A stretch of DNA of 64,000 nt. Origin: Leptospira mtsangambouensis. Lineage in GTDB: Bacteria > Spirochaetota > Leptospiria > Leptospirales > Leptospiraceae. Under the pieces are notes generated by a model, which worked only from the letters and a program-made list of their open reading frames with translations, searched no databases and was not told the origin of the DNA. Positions 8,476 through 17,584 of this stretch are shown piece after piece. The translations under genes and the position numbers were made by a program. The DNA lies in contig NZ_RQHK01000006.1 of assembly GCF_004770475.1 (NCBI RefSeq), forward strand, positions 1 to 64,000, in the 5' to 3' direction. How positions within the stretch are numbered: the first letter of the stretch is position 1; each line of letters starts with the position of its first letter.

Positions 8476-10038
8476 TTAGGCTTGTCGTTTCGGAAATACA
8501 GTGTAGTCCTGAAGTTTTGTAAATTTTACTTCATCACGTTTGTAACCGAGTAGTCCCTCTAAGGTTTGGTATCGATTCATCCCCATACTGATTTCTATGT
8601 CTTGGCCAGTGAATTGTCCAGGGTGTTCATAACCACAAGAATGAGCCAAACTTAAGAGTTCTTTTCGAAATCCTTGGATGTACTTTGCTGCACGTTTCCC
8701 TTTGATTTCCGGGTCCACCCCTCGTTGTAACCACCAGTTTTGGGTGGCAACCCCTGCGGGGCAATGGTCAGTATGGCATTTTTGTGCTTGGATGCAACCA
8801 ATGGACAACATAGCTTCTCTTGCCACATTGATAAGGTCGCAACCCATGGCAATCGCAACCACAGCTCGGTCTGGAAAACCGAGTTTTCCGGATCCAATCC
8901 AAACAATTTGTTCGGACAATCCCTCTTTTTGGAAGAGGGTGTACACTCTTTGGAATCCAATTTTAAAAGGTAAAGACACATGGTCGGCATAGGTAAGAGG
9001 AGCGGCCCCTGTTCCACCTTCTCCACCATCAATGGTGATAAAGTCAGGCCCTAACGAACTTTGTTTCATTTCATTTGCAAGTTCTTCCCAGAATTCAATT
9101 TCTCCAACAGCACTTTTGATTCCGACAGGAAGACCTGTACCGGATGCAATTTTTTCTATAAACTGGATTAGTTCTTTTACATTTGTAAATTCATTATGTG
9201 AGTTAGGTGAGATACAATCTTTTCCTTCTTCCACATGTCGAATGGCTGCAATTTCAGCGTTTACTTTTTTTGCAGGAAGAATTCCACCTTTCCCTGGTTT
9301 GGCGCCTTGAGATAATTTGATTTCGATCATCTTAATACAAGGATTTTTGCCGACTTTTTCCTTTAAGACATCCAAACTAAATTTTCCAGAATGGTCCCTT
9401 GCGCCAAAGTAACCAGTTCCAATTTGCCAAACCATATCTGCTCCTTCCATATGGTAGTGGCTGAGTCCCCCTTCACCTGTGTTCTGATAGGCGCCGGAAT
9501 CTCTTGCTCCTCTGTTAAGTGCCATAACAGCATTTTTTCCAAGAGAACCAAAAGACATAGCAGAGATATTGACAATGGAATATGGTCTGTATGGAAATTT
9601 TCGTTTGGGTCCAATGATCTTTAAACAAGGAATACAACTTGGATCTTGGTTGTGGATATAAGCCTTTGCTTCTGGATAAGGGAAGGCTTTGTGTTTGATG
9701 ATGGGATATCCAGGTTCGTATTGGATTTCTGTAGTTCCAAATCCAAAGTTATTGTTTTGTCCTTTGGCTGTGGCATAAATCCAACTTCTTTCTGTACGAT
9801 CAAAAGGACGTTCCTCTTTATCATGAGCCACCCAATACTGTCTGAGTTCCGGCCCAATCATTTCTAAAAAATAACGGAGACGACCAACAATGGGAAAGTT
9901 CCTCTGAATCGTGTGCGTTTTTTGAGTGATGTCTCGGAGGAAGACAAGTACAAGAAATACGAACAATCCAATCAGAGTGGAGGAGAGGGGATGGGCTTCT
10001 ATCCAAGTAAGTATCTGATCCATAAGGGGTGCGTCCAT
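8476..10038 (-). CDS. FMN-binding glutamate synthase family protein, membrane-anchored
   Basis: 520 residues. One N-terminal membrane helix (~18-36, STLIGLFVFLVLVFL) is followed by a cytoplasmic domain homologous to the FMN/central part of glutamate synthase large subunit. Visible motifs are SAMSFGSLGKNAVMALNRGA, GEGGLSHYH, KLSQGAKPGKGG, DGGEGGTGAAPL and the Fe-S motif CIQAQKCHTDHC (C-x5-C-x4-C) for a 3Fe-4S cluster. The amidotransferase domain of GltB is absent. It therefore probably does not use glutamine; this stand-alone group has no firmly assigned reaction in bacteria. The gene lies directly upstream of the adenylate cyclase. The start at 10038 has no strong ribosome site; Met6 at 10023 is an alternative. 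Confidence 0.85.
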   Translation of the reverse strand: MDAPLMDQILTWIEAHPLSSTLIGLFVFLVLVFLRDITQKTHTIQRNFPIVGRLRYFLEMIGPELRQYWVAHDKEERPFDRTERSWIYATAKGQNNNFGFGTTEIQYEPGYPIIKHKAFPYPEAKAYIHNQDPSCIPCLKIIGPKRKFPYRPYSIVNISAMSFGSLGKNAVMALNRGARDSGAYQNTGEGGLSHYHMEGADMVWQIGTGYFGARDHSGKFSLDVLKEKVGKNPCIKMIEIKLSQGAKPGKGGILPAKKVNAEIAAIRHVEEGKDCISPNSHNEFTNVKELIQFIEKIASGTGLPVGIKSAVGEIEFWEELANEMKQSSLGPDFITIDGGEGGTGAAPLTYADHVSLPFKIGFQRVYTLFQKEGLSEQIVWIGSGKLGFPDRAVVAIAMGCDLINVAREAMLSIGCIQAQKCHTDHCPAGVATQNWWLQRGVDPEIKGKRAAKYIQGFRKELLSLAHSCGYEHPGQFTGQDIEISMGMNRYQTLEGLLGYKRDEVKFTKLQDYTVFPKRQA

Positions 10039-10067
10039 TTCTATATCAAAAATAAAAAGATGACAAG

Positions 10068-10466
10068 CTAAGATTGGAGGTGGGCCAAAGAATCCAAAAG
10101 TTTTTCTTTCGTAAATGGTTTGAAGATATATCCAGAGATCATGGGAATTTTGGCAGCACGGTCTGTGTCGGCTTCATCAACGGAGGAACTGACAAGAAAG
10201 ATGACAATGGGTTTGGGGAATGTTGGTGAAATCTTTCCATAGGCATCTAAAAATTGCCAACCATCCATAAATGGCATATTGATATCTAGAAAAATAATGT
10301 CAGGGAGTTTGTCTTTGTTTTGAGATTCCTTATGGAAAAACTCGAGTGCATTTTCAGCATCAGAAAACAATAAAACATCTTCTTTGATTCCAGCATTGGA
10401 AATGATCTTTTTGGTTGTGAATTGATATATTGTATCATCATCAATCACGCAAATTTTAGGAGTCAT
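10068..10466 (-). CDS. Single-domain response regulator (CheY-like)
   Basis: 132 residues, almost only a receiver domain. Acidic residues lie at DDD (9-11), the phospho-acceptor is Asp61 (IIFLDINMPFMDGW), a Ser/Thr stretch SSS follows beta-4, and the conserved Lys is in YIFKPF. There is no output domain, so it acts by protein contacts or phosphotransfer. Its start overlaps the end of the upstream histidine kinase gene by 4 bp (ATGA). This makes the kinase its likely phosphodonor through coupled translation. Confidence 0.9.
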   Translation of the reverse strand: MTPKICVIDDDTIYQFTTKKIISNAGIKEDVLLFSDAENALEFFHKESQNKDKLPDIIFLDINMPFMDGWQFLDAYGKISPTFPKPIVIFLVSSSVDEADTDRAAKIPMISGYIFKPFTKEKLLDSLAHLQS

Positions 10467-11998
10467 TCTGAATCACTCCTTTCTGGAAAGTACATAAGAA
10501 AAGTAGCTCCTTCTCCAGGTTTAGAGCGCACCTCAATCTTTCCTCCGATCGATTCCATTTTGTATTTGATCAAAAATAACCCCAGCCCCTTCCCACTGAT
10601 ATGACGATGAAAAGTCTTCCTAAGCTGAAAAATTTGGTCTCCGTACCGCTCTAAATCAATCCCAATCCCATTGTCAGAAAAGGAAATTGTGGTTTGTGCT
10701 CCGATGGGAAAAGATTCGACAGAAATCCGTAACTTTCGGTCCGTATCAGCGTAACGAAGGGAGTTACTGAGGAGGTGGAGGAAAATGGTTTCTAAAAAAT
10801 CCTTGGAAAAGTATACAGTGTTCGCACTCGAAAAGTTGTATTGAATTTCCGCTTGTTTGCTTTTGATTTCCCCGTTCAACAATCGGAGTACTTTGTCAAA
10901 AGATTGTTCAATGTTGACAGGTTCCGGTTGGAACTGATCTGAATTTTGGATTTTTAATGTGGTGATAAGTTCGGAAAGAACAGTTTCTAAATTTTCTGCA
11001 ACATTTTCTAAATGGGATTCGATTTCTTTCACTTCTTTTAATTGGTCCGATTCTTTCATCAAATCAAGAAGACTTCTTAAATTACTCACGGGTGCTCGTA
11101 AATGATGAGAAATGATTTGGTTGTATGCTTGTAGTTGTTTATTCTGCGTTAAATAGGAATTAGTTGCTGCCCTTAAGCGATCATTTTTTTCTCGGAGCAG
11201 AGTTTCATTTTTTTTTCTTTCGTTGATATCAATGATTTGTGCTAGGTAATGGATGGGGTGTCCCAAATCGTCTCGGAGTACGGTGACAGTGAGATAGGCC
11301 CAAACTTTTTTTCCCGTTTTATGAATGTATTGTTTTTCAATGGAATAGTTATCGATGATTCCTTTTTGAACCTCATCTCTGAACTTTAAGTTTTCTTCGA
11401 GTTCGTCAACTGAACTAATTTCGGTAAAATGTTTCCCAACCACTTCGTAACTTTGGTAACCTAAAAACTTAGCAAAGGCTTCATTTGTTTCATCGATATA
11501 ACCATGTCCACCAGTAAGAACCAAACCTATGGGTGAATCATGAAACAGAGTTTTGAATCTTCTTTCCGCAAGAGCCAAGTTTGCTTCGGTATCCATTTTT
11601 TCCGAAATATCTCTAGAGGATGTATGAAGGTATTTTTTTCCAGTCGTTGGATGGATCGTTAAACGATTGTCTGATTGTAGCCAAATGTAACGCCCATCTT
11701 TGTGTAAAAAACGAAATGTAGAGTGGATATTTTCTTCACCTCGGAGTAGGGGTTGGTGAGACCTTTCTTGGATGAGTCTTTTTTCATCGGGATGAAAATA
11801 ATCATAAGGATTTTTGCCGATCAGCTCTTCCGATTTGTATCCAATGATTTTTTCCGAATTGGGACTTACATAAATATATGTTCCGTCAGGCTCATGCAAA
11901 CATACCAATTCACGGCTAATTGTCGTTAAAAGGTGGAGTATTTCGGAATCGGGCAGTCCCACAAACAAATTTTTTTCTGATTCCTTTCGATTGTCCAT
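10463..11998 (-). CDS. PAS-PAS sensor histidine kinase, cytoplasmic
   Basis: 511 residues with no membrane helix. PAS domain 1 (~20-135; YVSPNSEKIIGYKSEELIG) and PAS domain 2 (~145-260; DETNEAFAKFLGYQSYEVVG, with a PAC-like tail) are followed by a short coiled coil. The dimerisation/phosphoacceptor helix has His298 in SHHLRAPVSNLR. The HATPase domain has an N box (LLSNSLRYAD, ~410), G1 (SDNGIGI) and G2 (GKGLGLFLIK). A soluble multi-PAS kinase paired with a lone receiver usually senses an internal redox, ligand or energy signal; which one cannot be read from the sequence. It forms an operon with the CheY-like gene downstream. Confidence 0.9.
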   Translation of the reverse strand: MDNRKESEKNLFVGLPDSEILHLLTTISRELVCLHEPDGTYIYVSPNSEKIIGYKSEELIGKNPYDYFHPDEKRLIQERSHQPLLRGEENIHSTFRFLHKDGRYIWLQSDNRLTIHPTTGKKYLHTSSRDISEKMDTEANLALAERRFKTLFHDSPIGLVLTGGHGYIDETNEAFAKFLGYQSYEVVGKHFTEISSVDELEENLKFRDEVQKGIIDNYSIEKQYIHKTGKKVWAYLTVTVLRDDLGHPIHYLAQIIDINERKKNETLLREKNDRLRAATNSYLTQNKQLQAYNQIISHHLRAPVSNLRSLLDLMKESDQLKEVKEIESHLENVAENLETVLSELITTLKIQNSDQFQPEPVNIEQSFDKVLRLLNGEIKSKQAEIQYNFSSANTVYFSKDFLETIFLHLLSNSLRYADTDRKLRISVESFPIGAQTTISFSDNGIGIDLERYGDQIFQLRKTFHRHISGKGLGLFLIKYKMESIGGKIEVRSKPGEGATFLMYFPERSDSE

Positions 11999-12121
11999 CC
12001 GAAATGTGGGCGAACAATCGGATTTTATTAATTTCGTTTGATCCGTTTTTTTTTAAACCAATCTCACCAAAAAAGAACCCATCCTACCGATGGCCATCAA
12101 AATTGAATTAAGGATAATCAA

Positions 12122-12475
12122 ATGAAAAATCTATCGTACATCATTCTGGACGGAAATCTCACCGCTGATCCAGAGGAGAAAACTATAACAGGAGGAAAGT
12201 CTTTGGCTAATTTCACAGTTGCTGTCAACCACACCTCCAATTACCAAGAAGGAAAAGACAAAGAAGAAGTTTCTTTCTTTGAGGTAGAAGCCTGGGAAAA
12301 ACTTGGGGAAAACTGTGTTGAATACCTAAAGAAAGGCAGTAAGGTCACTGTGATGGGAAATTTGAAACAAAATCGCTGGAAAACTTCTGATGGAGAAAAC
12401 AAATCTAAGTTTCGAGTCATTGCCTCAACTGTCCGCTTTGACAGTATAAGAAAAAAAGAAGAGAAGGTCGCTTAA
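12122..12475 (+). CDS. ssb: Single-stranded DNA-binding protein
   Basis: 117 residues, a single OB-fold. Typical SSB features are visible: IILDGNLTADPEEKTITGG near the N-terminus, LANFTVAVNH, EVSFFEVEAWEKLGENCVEYLKKGSKVTVMGNLKQNRW, and FRVIASTVRF. It is shorter than E. coli SSB and lacks the long Gly/Pro linker with an acidic DDDIPF tip, ending instead in a Lys-rich tail. That is common for compact spirochaete SSBs but means the usual partner-binding tail is missing. It stands alone on this strand, diverging from the kinase operon and followed by a strong hairpin. Confidence 0.85.
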   Translation: MKNLSYIILDGNLTADPEEKTITGGKSLANFTVAVNHTSNYQEGKDKEEVSFFEVEAWEKLGENCVEYLKKGSKVTVMGNLKQNRWKTSDGENKSKFRVIASTVRFDSIRKKEEKVA

Positions 12476-12486
12476 AGAAGACATGG

Positions 12487-12521
12487 CGGGTGATAGGAAT
12501 GCCTTCACCCGTTATTTTCTG
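12487..12521 (+). terminator. Rho-independent terminator after ssb
   Basis: A perfect 7-bp GC-rich stem CGGGTGA/TCACCCG (12487-12493 with 12505-12511) has an 11-base loop and is followed by TTATTTTCTGTT. It sits 12 bp after the ssb stop, between ssb and the convergent lipoprotein gene. Confidence 0.75.
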
Positions 12522-13592
12522 TTAGGGGGTTGGTATGGTTCTTTTTTTGTGTTTTGAGTGAGTTGGCGAATCAAAAATAGAATGAGAATCGTCTTCTGAC
12601 TTAGAATTTCCATTGGAATCATCAGATTGTTTTTTATCCTCATGACGTTCTTCTTGCGATAACTGTTTTCCATTTTTATTTACGGATACAATTCGAAAAT
12701 ATCTAGGGGAAGAAACCAAGTTCCATTCTCTAAAATAGAATTTTGTGAATCCATGTTTCGGACCATACAATCCGTTTGTGGAATCAATTTTGGATTTGAT
12801 ATTTGTTTTAAACTCGGATTGTTCTGTAGGGGTTAGGTTCGGAAATTGAGCCACTTCTCCTTCCACATAACGATTTCGTAGAATGTCTAATTCCCTGCGG
12901 TTTCGCAAAGTGACATCTTCAAAAAATTTTTGTTTGGCACCAAAACAATTTCCAAAATAGGATTCGCAGTTTGGTTCTAAGTGAGGATTGACAAAGGTTA
13001 ATTCTAAATAGATGCTAATGTATTCGCCTGGGTTTGGTACTTTGCCATCTAAAATTTCCAAAACTTGTGGAACTGTATCCCGATCAGTGTACTGTCTTTC
13101 GATGGCCTCACGTGAGATTTTTGTTTCAGGAGTTGTGCTATTTACTTTAACTGGTTTTTTTGATTCTCCAACAATGACCTTGTTTCGCATGACTTCTGTT
13201 TTGGTTTCAAGGATTTCGTAGGCTTGAAAGTTGACTGGTTGTTTGGCGATAATCTCACCTTTTTGGTTTAATACGATGATATGGTGATCTAAAATGGTAC
13301 CAGCAATGATTTCTTCGATGATGCTAATCCCAGCATCTTCAAAAAATAAATCCAATTGGATGAAGGGGATTTTGTTTTCCGAGTAGTCCACACTGACCCC
13401 GGGCTCCTTCGCCAAAGGTTTTTTTTCTTCTTTGGATTCTGAATGTACTGCTTCGGATTTGGTGATCATCTTAATTCGGTTTAAATTGATTTGTTCCGAA
13501 TGTGTGGGAAAAGTTGGGGTAATGACCTGTTGCGGAGTTTCGCATCCCAATGATAGGAGTAGAAGGAAGGATAAGAAAAACAAGCGGTTCAT
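12522..13592 (-). CDS. Putative lipoprotein of unknown function
   Basis: 356 residues. The signal peptide ends in LLLSLGCETP, a good lipobox. The mature part begins with a Gln/Thr-rich spacer. It has a central mixed alpha/beta region (residues ~75-270) that includes a Cys pair in CESYFGNC, and a C-terminal tail rich in Lys/Asp/Ser/His (~315-356) that is probably disordered. No domain was recognised. The neighbour downstream on the same strand is unrelated ssb-facing DNA; upstream lies the DUF3332 gene 53 bp away, so the two may share a transcript. Confidence 0.65.
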   Translation of the reverse strand: MNRLFFLSFLLLLSLGCETPQQVITPTFPTHSEQINLNRIKMITKSEAVHSESKEEKKPLAKEPGVSVDYSENKIPFIQLDLFFEDAGISIIEEIIAGTILDHHIIVLNQKGEIIAKQPVNFQAYEILETKTEVMRNKVIVGESKKPVKVNSTTPETKISREAIERQYTDRDTVPQVLEILDGKVPNPGEYISIYLELTFVNPHLEPNCESYFGNCFGAKQKFFEDVTLRNRRELDILRNRYVEGEVAQFPNLTPTEQSEFKTNIKSKIDSTNGLYGPKHGFTKFYFREWNLVSSPRYFRIVSVNKNGKQLSQEERHEDKKQSDDSNGNSKSEDDSHSIFDSPTHSKHKKRTIPTP

Positions 13593-13645
13593 ATACTTTT
13601 AGTATCGGACAAAGATTGCCCCTAAAATTAGGGGCAATGCGGAAG

Positions 13646-14152
13646 TTAGATGAGTTTTACGCCAGCAGGAGGAAGGATTGGTCCGCTAGTTTGTAGGATT
13701 TCTACATACTTTCCATTGATCAAACGGAATGCTTTTTCTGGTTTTTCTTTTAGGAAATACACAGCTTCAGTTCCTTTTTGAGTAGGAGCTTCCATTTTCA
13801 AAACTTTACCCCATTCAGTATAAGTAAGAGTGATGGTTTGGCCATCTTGTGAGTATTCTTTTACAAGTTTTCCGTCGAAGTCATATTCAGCCATTGCAAT
13901 TGGATTTTTATCAGTCCAGAATTCAATGAGGTTGAAAATAACAACGTCTAAAAAACTTCCAATTCCATAAGCGAAATAAAGTGGGAAAATCATTAAAAGG
14001 GATCGAAAGAAACCAGCAAGTTTTCCTGTTCCAATTTGGATGTTTCCATTAAAAGAATAAACTGCCTTTACTGCTCCAAATTTTCCAAAACAATTCGACA
14101 ACAAACCGAAGGACAAAAGTCCAACGAGAGCTGTTTTTAATATTTTTTTCAT
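13646..14152 (-). CDS. DUF3332-family envelope protein
   Basis: 168 residues. The N-terminal signal sequence is MKKILKTALVGLLSFGLLSNCFG, possibly lipidated at Cys. The body matches the DUF3332 pattern: YSFNGNIQIGTGKLAGFFRSLLMIFPLYFAYGIGSFLDVVIFNLIEFWT, a hydrophobic region before a beta-rich C-terminal half with a sequence like YDFDGKLVKEYSQDG. Family function is unknown; members are small bacterial envelope proteins. The coding strand is well defined and followed by a short gap. Confidence 0.8.
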   Translation of the reverse strand: MKKILKTALVGLLSFGLLSNCFGKFGAVKAVYSFNGNIQIGTGKLAGFFRSLLMIFPLYFAYGIGSFLDVVIFNLIEFWTDKNPIAMAEYDFDGKLVKEYSQDGQTITLTYTEWGKVLKMEAPTQKGTEAVYFLKEKPEKAFRLINGKYVEILQTSGPILPPAGVKLI

Positions 14153-14281
14153 TTTTTACCTCTTCGTTTTTGTGAAAAAACTAGAGATATATCATAGGCG
14201 ATTCTCTTATCCTCTGCAAGCCGAAATGATTGACAGGCATATTTTTTCAAAGAGCCTGGTCGGAATAGAAGGCAAACCCCA

Positions 14282-15742
14282 TTGATCTTTTCTGATTTTG
14301 AATACTTTGTCTTCTTTCTCTTCGTTTTTTTTACGGTTTGGTACGTATTCCCCGCAATTTTTTCGAATCAATCTAGAGAAACAAGAATCTTACATGTATT
14401 CCTACTCATTAGTAGTTATTTCTTTTACATGTCTTGGGACTATCGTTTTGGTGCTCTCATTTTACTTTCCACAGCCATTGATTATTATGTAGGTCTGAGA
14501 CTTTCATCTGAATCGAGAGAAAAAGTAAGATACTATCTTTTGCTTTTCAGTTTGATCACAAACTTAGTTTTTATTTTAGGATTTTTTAAATATTACAATT
14601 TTGTTGTGACTTCGATCAACTCAGTCACCAATCCTATGTTTGGTGCTGATGCTCTGCCTGTTTTAAAAATAATTTTACCAGCGGGGATTTCGTTTTTTAC
14701 ATTCCAATCTTTGTCTTACACCATTGATGTTTATAGAAAGGAAATTCCAGCCGAAAAGGATTTTATTCGGTTTGCCTTGTTTGTGAGTTTTTTCCCTCAG
14801 TTGGTCGCAGGCCCGATTGTGACAGCGCGAACCTTTATGCCTCAATTGTACAGTCCCAAAAAACTGGAAGATATTGAGTTTCGGGTGGCCATTCGGTTTT
14901 TTATGTTAGGGTATTTTAAAAAAGCTGTCCTTTCCGATATGGTAGCCCCAACCATCGATGCCATTTATGCAGACCCTGCCGGCCATCACGCCTATGCATT
15001 GTTAATTGCTGCAGCTCTCGGTGGGATCCAAGTGTATTTGGATTTTAGTGGGTATTCTGATATGGCTATTGGAAGTGCCATGTTACTTGGTTACAAACTT
15101 CCTACAAATTTCAATTTGCCTTTTCTTGCTACATCTGTCTCTGGATTTTGGCGTCGTTGGCATATGACCTTAAATTCCTGGTTACGTGATTATATTTATA
15201 TTCCAATGGGTGGAAGTCGGGTAACATCCGTAAGACGAAAGTTTAACCTATGGTTTACCATGTTTGTGAGTGGTGTTTGGCACGGAGCCCAATGGACTTT
15301 TGTATTTTGGGGTTCACTCAACGGTGTTTTTTATGTTTTGGAAGAGGTTTGGAAGGAATGGTTCCCGGACAAAAAGAACGACTCAGAGACCAAACATTGG
15401 TACAATGTTCCTGTTTGGCTCTTTCAGAATATTCTCAATAGCTCCATTTTCTTTTTGGGCGCAGTTTTTTTTCGTTCTCTAACCTGGGAAAATGCTTGGA
15501 TTCACATCCAGGGTATCTTCACTTTCCAGTCAGGACAGATTCGTCCTTATATGTGGAAGGATTTCCTTTGGATCATTGGCTTTTTGTATTTGGGCCATAT
15601 CATAGGGTATTTTATCTTTGAAAAGGGAAAAGGCAAACAAATCCCCGCCAGTTTGGAGTTTGCCCTGTATCCGATTCTTTTCCTTGTCTTAAATTTAGCT
15701 ACACCAGAAAACTCCGTTCCGTTCATTTACTTTCAGTTCTAA
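14282..15742 (+). CDS. MBOAT O-acyltransferase, AlgI-like
   Basis: 486 residues from a TTG start that has AGAAGG nine bases upstream; no ATG gives the full first helix. It has about 10-11 hydrophobic segments. The AlgI/DltB-type MBOAT signature is clear: PAGISFFTFQSLSYTIDVYR, FVSFFPQLVAGPIV, DFSGYSDMAIGSAMLLG, LPTNFNLPF, SGFWRRWHMTLNSWLRDYIYIP and the invariant catalytic His in SGVWHGAQWTF. It should move acyl groups across the inner membrane to an exported polysaccharide or other alcohol. No alginate genes are adjacent, so the acceptor is unknown. Confidence 0.9.
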   Translation: MIFSDFEYFVFFLFVFFTVWYVFPAIFSNQSRETRILHVFLLISSYFFYMSWDYRFGALILLSTAIDYYVGLRLSSESREKVRYYLLLFSLITNLVFILGFFKYYNFVVTSINSVTNPMFGADALPVLKIILPAGISFFTFQSLSYTIDVYRKEIPAEKDFIRFALFVSFFPQLVAGPIVTARTFMPQLYSPKKLEDIEFRVAIRFFMLGYFKKAVLSDMVAPTIDAIYADPAGHHAYALLIAAALGGIQVYLDFSGYSDMAIGSAMLLGYKLPTNFNLPFLATSVSGFWRRWHMTLNSWLRDYIYIPMGGSRVTSVRRKFNLWFTMFVSGVWHGAQWTFVFWGSLNGVFYVLEEVWKEWFPDKKNDSETKHWYNVPVWLFQNILNSSIFFLGAVFFRSLTWENAWIHIQGIFTFQSGQIRPYMWKDFLWIIGFLYLGHIIGYFIFEKGKGKQIPASLEFALYPILFLVLNLATPENSVPFIYFQF

Positions 15743-15789
15743 TTTGCTTTTTTCGTTTCCAATAATAGGAATCCTTGTACCTTGTTGCT

Positions 15790-16137
15790 ATGGAAAGTGA
15801 ACGAAGGCTTCCAAGAATATCTCCAGGAGACTTTTCTGAGTTTCAGGTCCAATTGGATTTGGAAGGTATTACACTTTTCGGAAAGTTAGGGAATATTTCG
15901 GAAGAAGGTCTTTGTTTTTTGGGTGAGGATGACTTACTCAGCGACGAAATTGAGTCCCAGGTTTTAGGAAGTATTGTTTGGGCAAAAGGCACCAAACGGA
16001 TGTTTTTTGAAGGAACGGTGGTGTGGACTCAAACTTCTAAAATTAAAAATGTAGTTTATTATATTGCGGGAATCCAGTTTCAGGAAAGACTCAATCTTAC
16101 TGATTCCATGCTTGCACGTAGTTTGGAGATCAAATGA
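15790..16137 (+). CDS. PilZ-domain protein
   Basis: 115 residues from ATG 15790. A TTG at 15775 lies closer to an AGGA and could be the true start, adding MYLVA. The sequence fits a stand-alone PilZ domain: ESERRLPRISP as the basic c-di-GMP-binding segment, then GKLGNISEEGLCFLGED at the position of the (D/N)xSxxG motif, here NISEEG. It would bind c-di-GMP and pass the signal on by contact. Its stop overlaps the next start by 4 bp, so it heads a three-gene operon. Confidence 0.8.
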   Translation: MESERRLPRISPGDFSEFQVQLDLEGITLFGKLGNISEEGLCFLGEDDLLSDEIESQVLGSIVWAKGTKRMFFEGTVVWTQTSKIKNVVYYIAGIQFQERLNLTDSMLARSLEIK

Positions 16138-16826
16138 AAATTTTACTTCTTGGTGGAACCGGTCTAATCGGTAAACAAGTGTTAATATCTCTTGTTTTTT
16201 ATCCACAAATCAAAAAGGTGATTGTTTGGGCGAGAAATTCTCAGTCGACCTCCAACCCTAACGTTCCTATCGAAGTAGTCAAAGTTAGTTGGGAGGACTT
16301 TCGTTCGGGAAAAGTTTCCCTTCCAGATGGTTTGGATGCCGTATTTTGTTGTTTGGGTACAACGATTAATAAAGCAGGAAGCCAGGAAAAGTTCAAAGAA
16401 ATTGATTACGAATATCCGCTCCTTGCTGCCAAACAAGCCAAAGAAAAAAATGTTCCCGGGTTTTATATCATTACTGCCATGGGATCGGATGCGAACTCGA
16501 CTATTTTTTATAACCGTGTGAAAGGGGAGATAGAAACAGAGCTTCGAAAGTTAGAATTTCCCTTTCTTGGAATTTTTAGGCCTTCGCTTCTCATTGGAGA
16601 AAGAGAAGAAGTTCGGATCGGAGAAAAAGTTGGAGAGTTTCTTGGAAACATCATTCCTTTTGGCCTCTTAGGATTAAAAAAATTCAAACCAATTCCTGGT
16701 GAATATGTTGCTAAATCTATGATCTATTCCTTGTTACATGATAAACCAAAACAAGGATCAACCCCGCAAGTGAAAGTTTATGAAAACGATGTCCTTTGGG
16801 AGATCGGTAAGGACCATTCTTTTTGA
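16134..16826 (+). CDS. NAD(P)-binding oxidoreductase, HTATIP2/NmrA-like
   Basis: 230 residues with an N-terminal Rossmann motif (ILLLGGTGLIGKQVL; GxxGxxG). Further features are DAVFCCLGTTINKAGS, YIITAMGSDANSTIFYNRVKGEIE (the YxxxK position) and FPFLGIFRPSLLIGEREE. These fit the atypical short-chain dehydrogenase group containing HTATIP2/TIP30 and the YwnB/YtfG-like proteins. Cytoplasmic; substrate unknown. Translationally coupled to PilZ upstream (ATGA) and to the acyltransferase-like gene downstream (TTGA). Confidence 0.85.
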   Translation: MKILLLGGTGLIGKQVLISLVFYPQIKKVIVWARNSQSTSNPNVPIEVVKVSWEDFRSGKVSLPDGLDAVFCCLGTTINKAGSQEKFKEIDYEYPLLAAKQAKEKNVPGFYIITAMGSDANSTIFYNRVKGEIETELRKLEFPFLGIFRPSLLIGEREEVRIGEKVGEFLGNIIPFGLLGLKKFKPIPGEYVAKSMIYSLLHDKPKQGSTPQVKVYENDVLWEIGKDHSF

Positions 16827-17560
16827 TTCCAGACAACAAACAAAAACCCTATTCCAAAACCAAATACATCATCCTCAGTTGGGTGGTTCACTTCATCGTG
16901 AGAGTTTGGTATCTATTTGTTCGCAACCAAAAGTTTATCATTCCAGATGAGAGTGCAAAGGTAATCGAAAAAGGCTCAGGTTATATCATTGCAGTGTTTC
17001 ATGAAACTACACTCTCTTTGTACCGGCATGCGACCCAGTATTTGAAACGAAAGAAAAAAGCTGATATGGTGGCACTTGTGTCGCAATCGAAAGATGGAGA
17101 GATCATCCACCAAACCTTTGCTCGGTCAGGACTGCGTTCCGTTCGGGGTTCTTCCACAAGAGGAGGGACGGGTGCATTTCGTAATATCTTAAAAGAGATG
17201 AAACAAGGTGCCGTACCGATTTTTACTGTCGATGGTCCGAAGGGCCCAAGGCGGGAAGTGAAACCAGGTGTCATCGTGACGGCCTCTCTGACTGGATTTC
17301 CCATCCTATATTTGCATTCTTGTTATGACAGAGCCTATACTTTTAAAAGTTGGGATCGGCATTTTTTTCCTAAATTTGGAGCGCGTCTTTTCATTCAATA
17401 CGGGGAACCTTTCTTTGTTCCCAAAGGTCTCTCGGAGAGCCAAATGGATGAATATGCCAAAAAATTGGAAATTGCCATGGGAAAAAATGCAGAAATCTTG
17501 GAATCTTATGTGCGAGGGCTCTTCCCTGACAATTCTATTGACGTACCGCCTAAACTCTAA
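16823..17560 (+). CDS. DUF374 lysophospholipid-acyltransferase-like protein
   Basis: 245 residues from a TTG overlapping the preceding stop. One hydrophobic segment lies near residues 15-32. The family motifs are AVFHETTLSLYRHA (the His-containing block I), LVSQSKDGEIIHQTFARSGLRSVRGSSTRGGTGAFR, and the DGPKGPRREVKPGVI block. These define DUF374, related to LpxL/PlsC acyltransferases. It probably acylates a lipid at the inner membrane, possibly in lipid A or phospholipid synthesis; the substrate is inferred from the superfamily. It is the last gene of the PilZ operon, 24 bp before metK. Confidence 0.85.
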   Translation: MIPDNKQKPYSKTKYIILSWVVHFIVRVWYLFVRNQKFIIPDESAKVIEKGSGYIIAVFHETTLSLYRHATQYLKRKKKADMVALVSQSKDGEIIHQTFARSGLRSVRGSSTRGGTGAFRNILKEMKQGAVPIFTVDGPKGPRREVKPGVIVTASLTGFPILYLHSCYDRAYTFKSWDRHFFPKFGARLFIQYGEPFFVPKGLSESQMDEYAKKLEIAMGKNAEILESYVRGLFPDNSIDVPPKL

Positions 17561-17584
17561 ATTTTAACCAAGTAAGGTAAAAAA

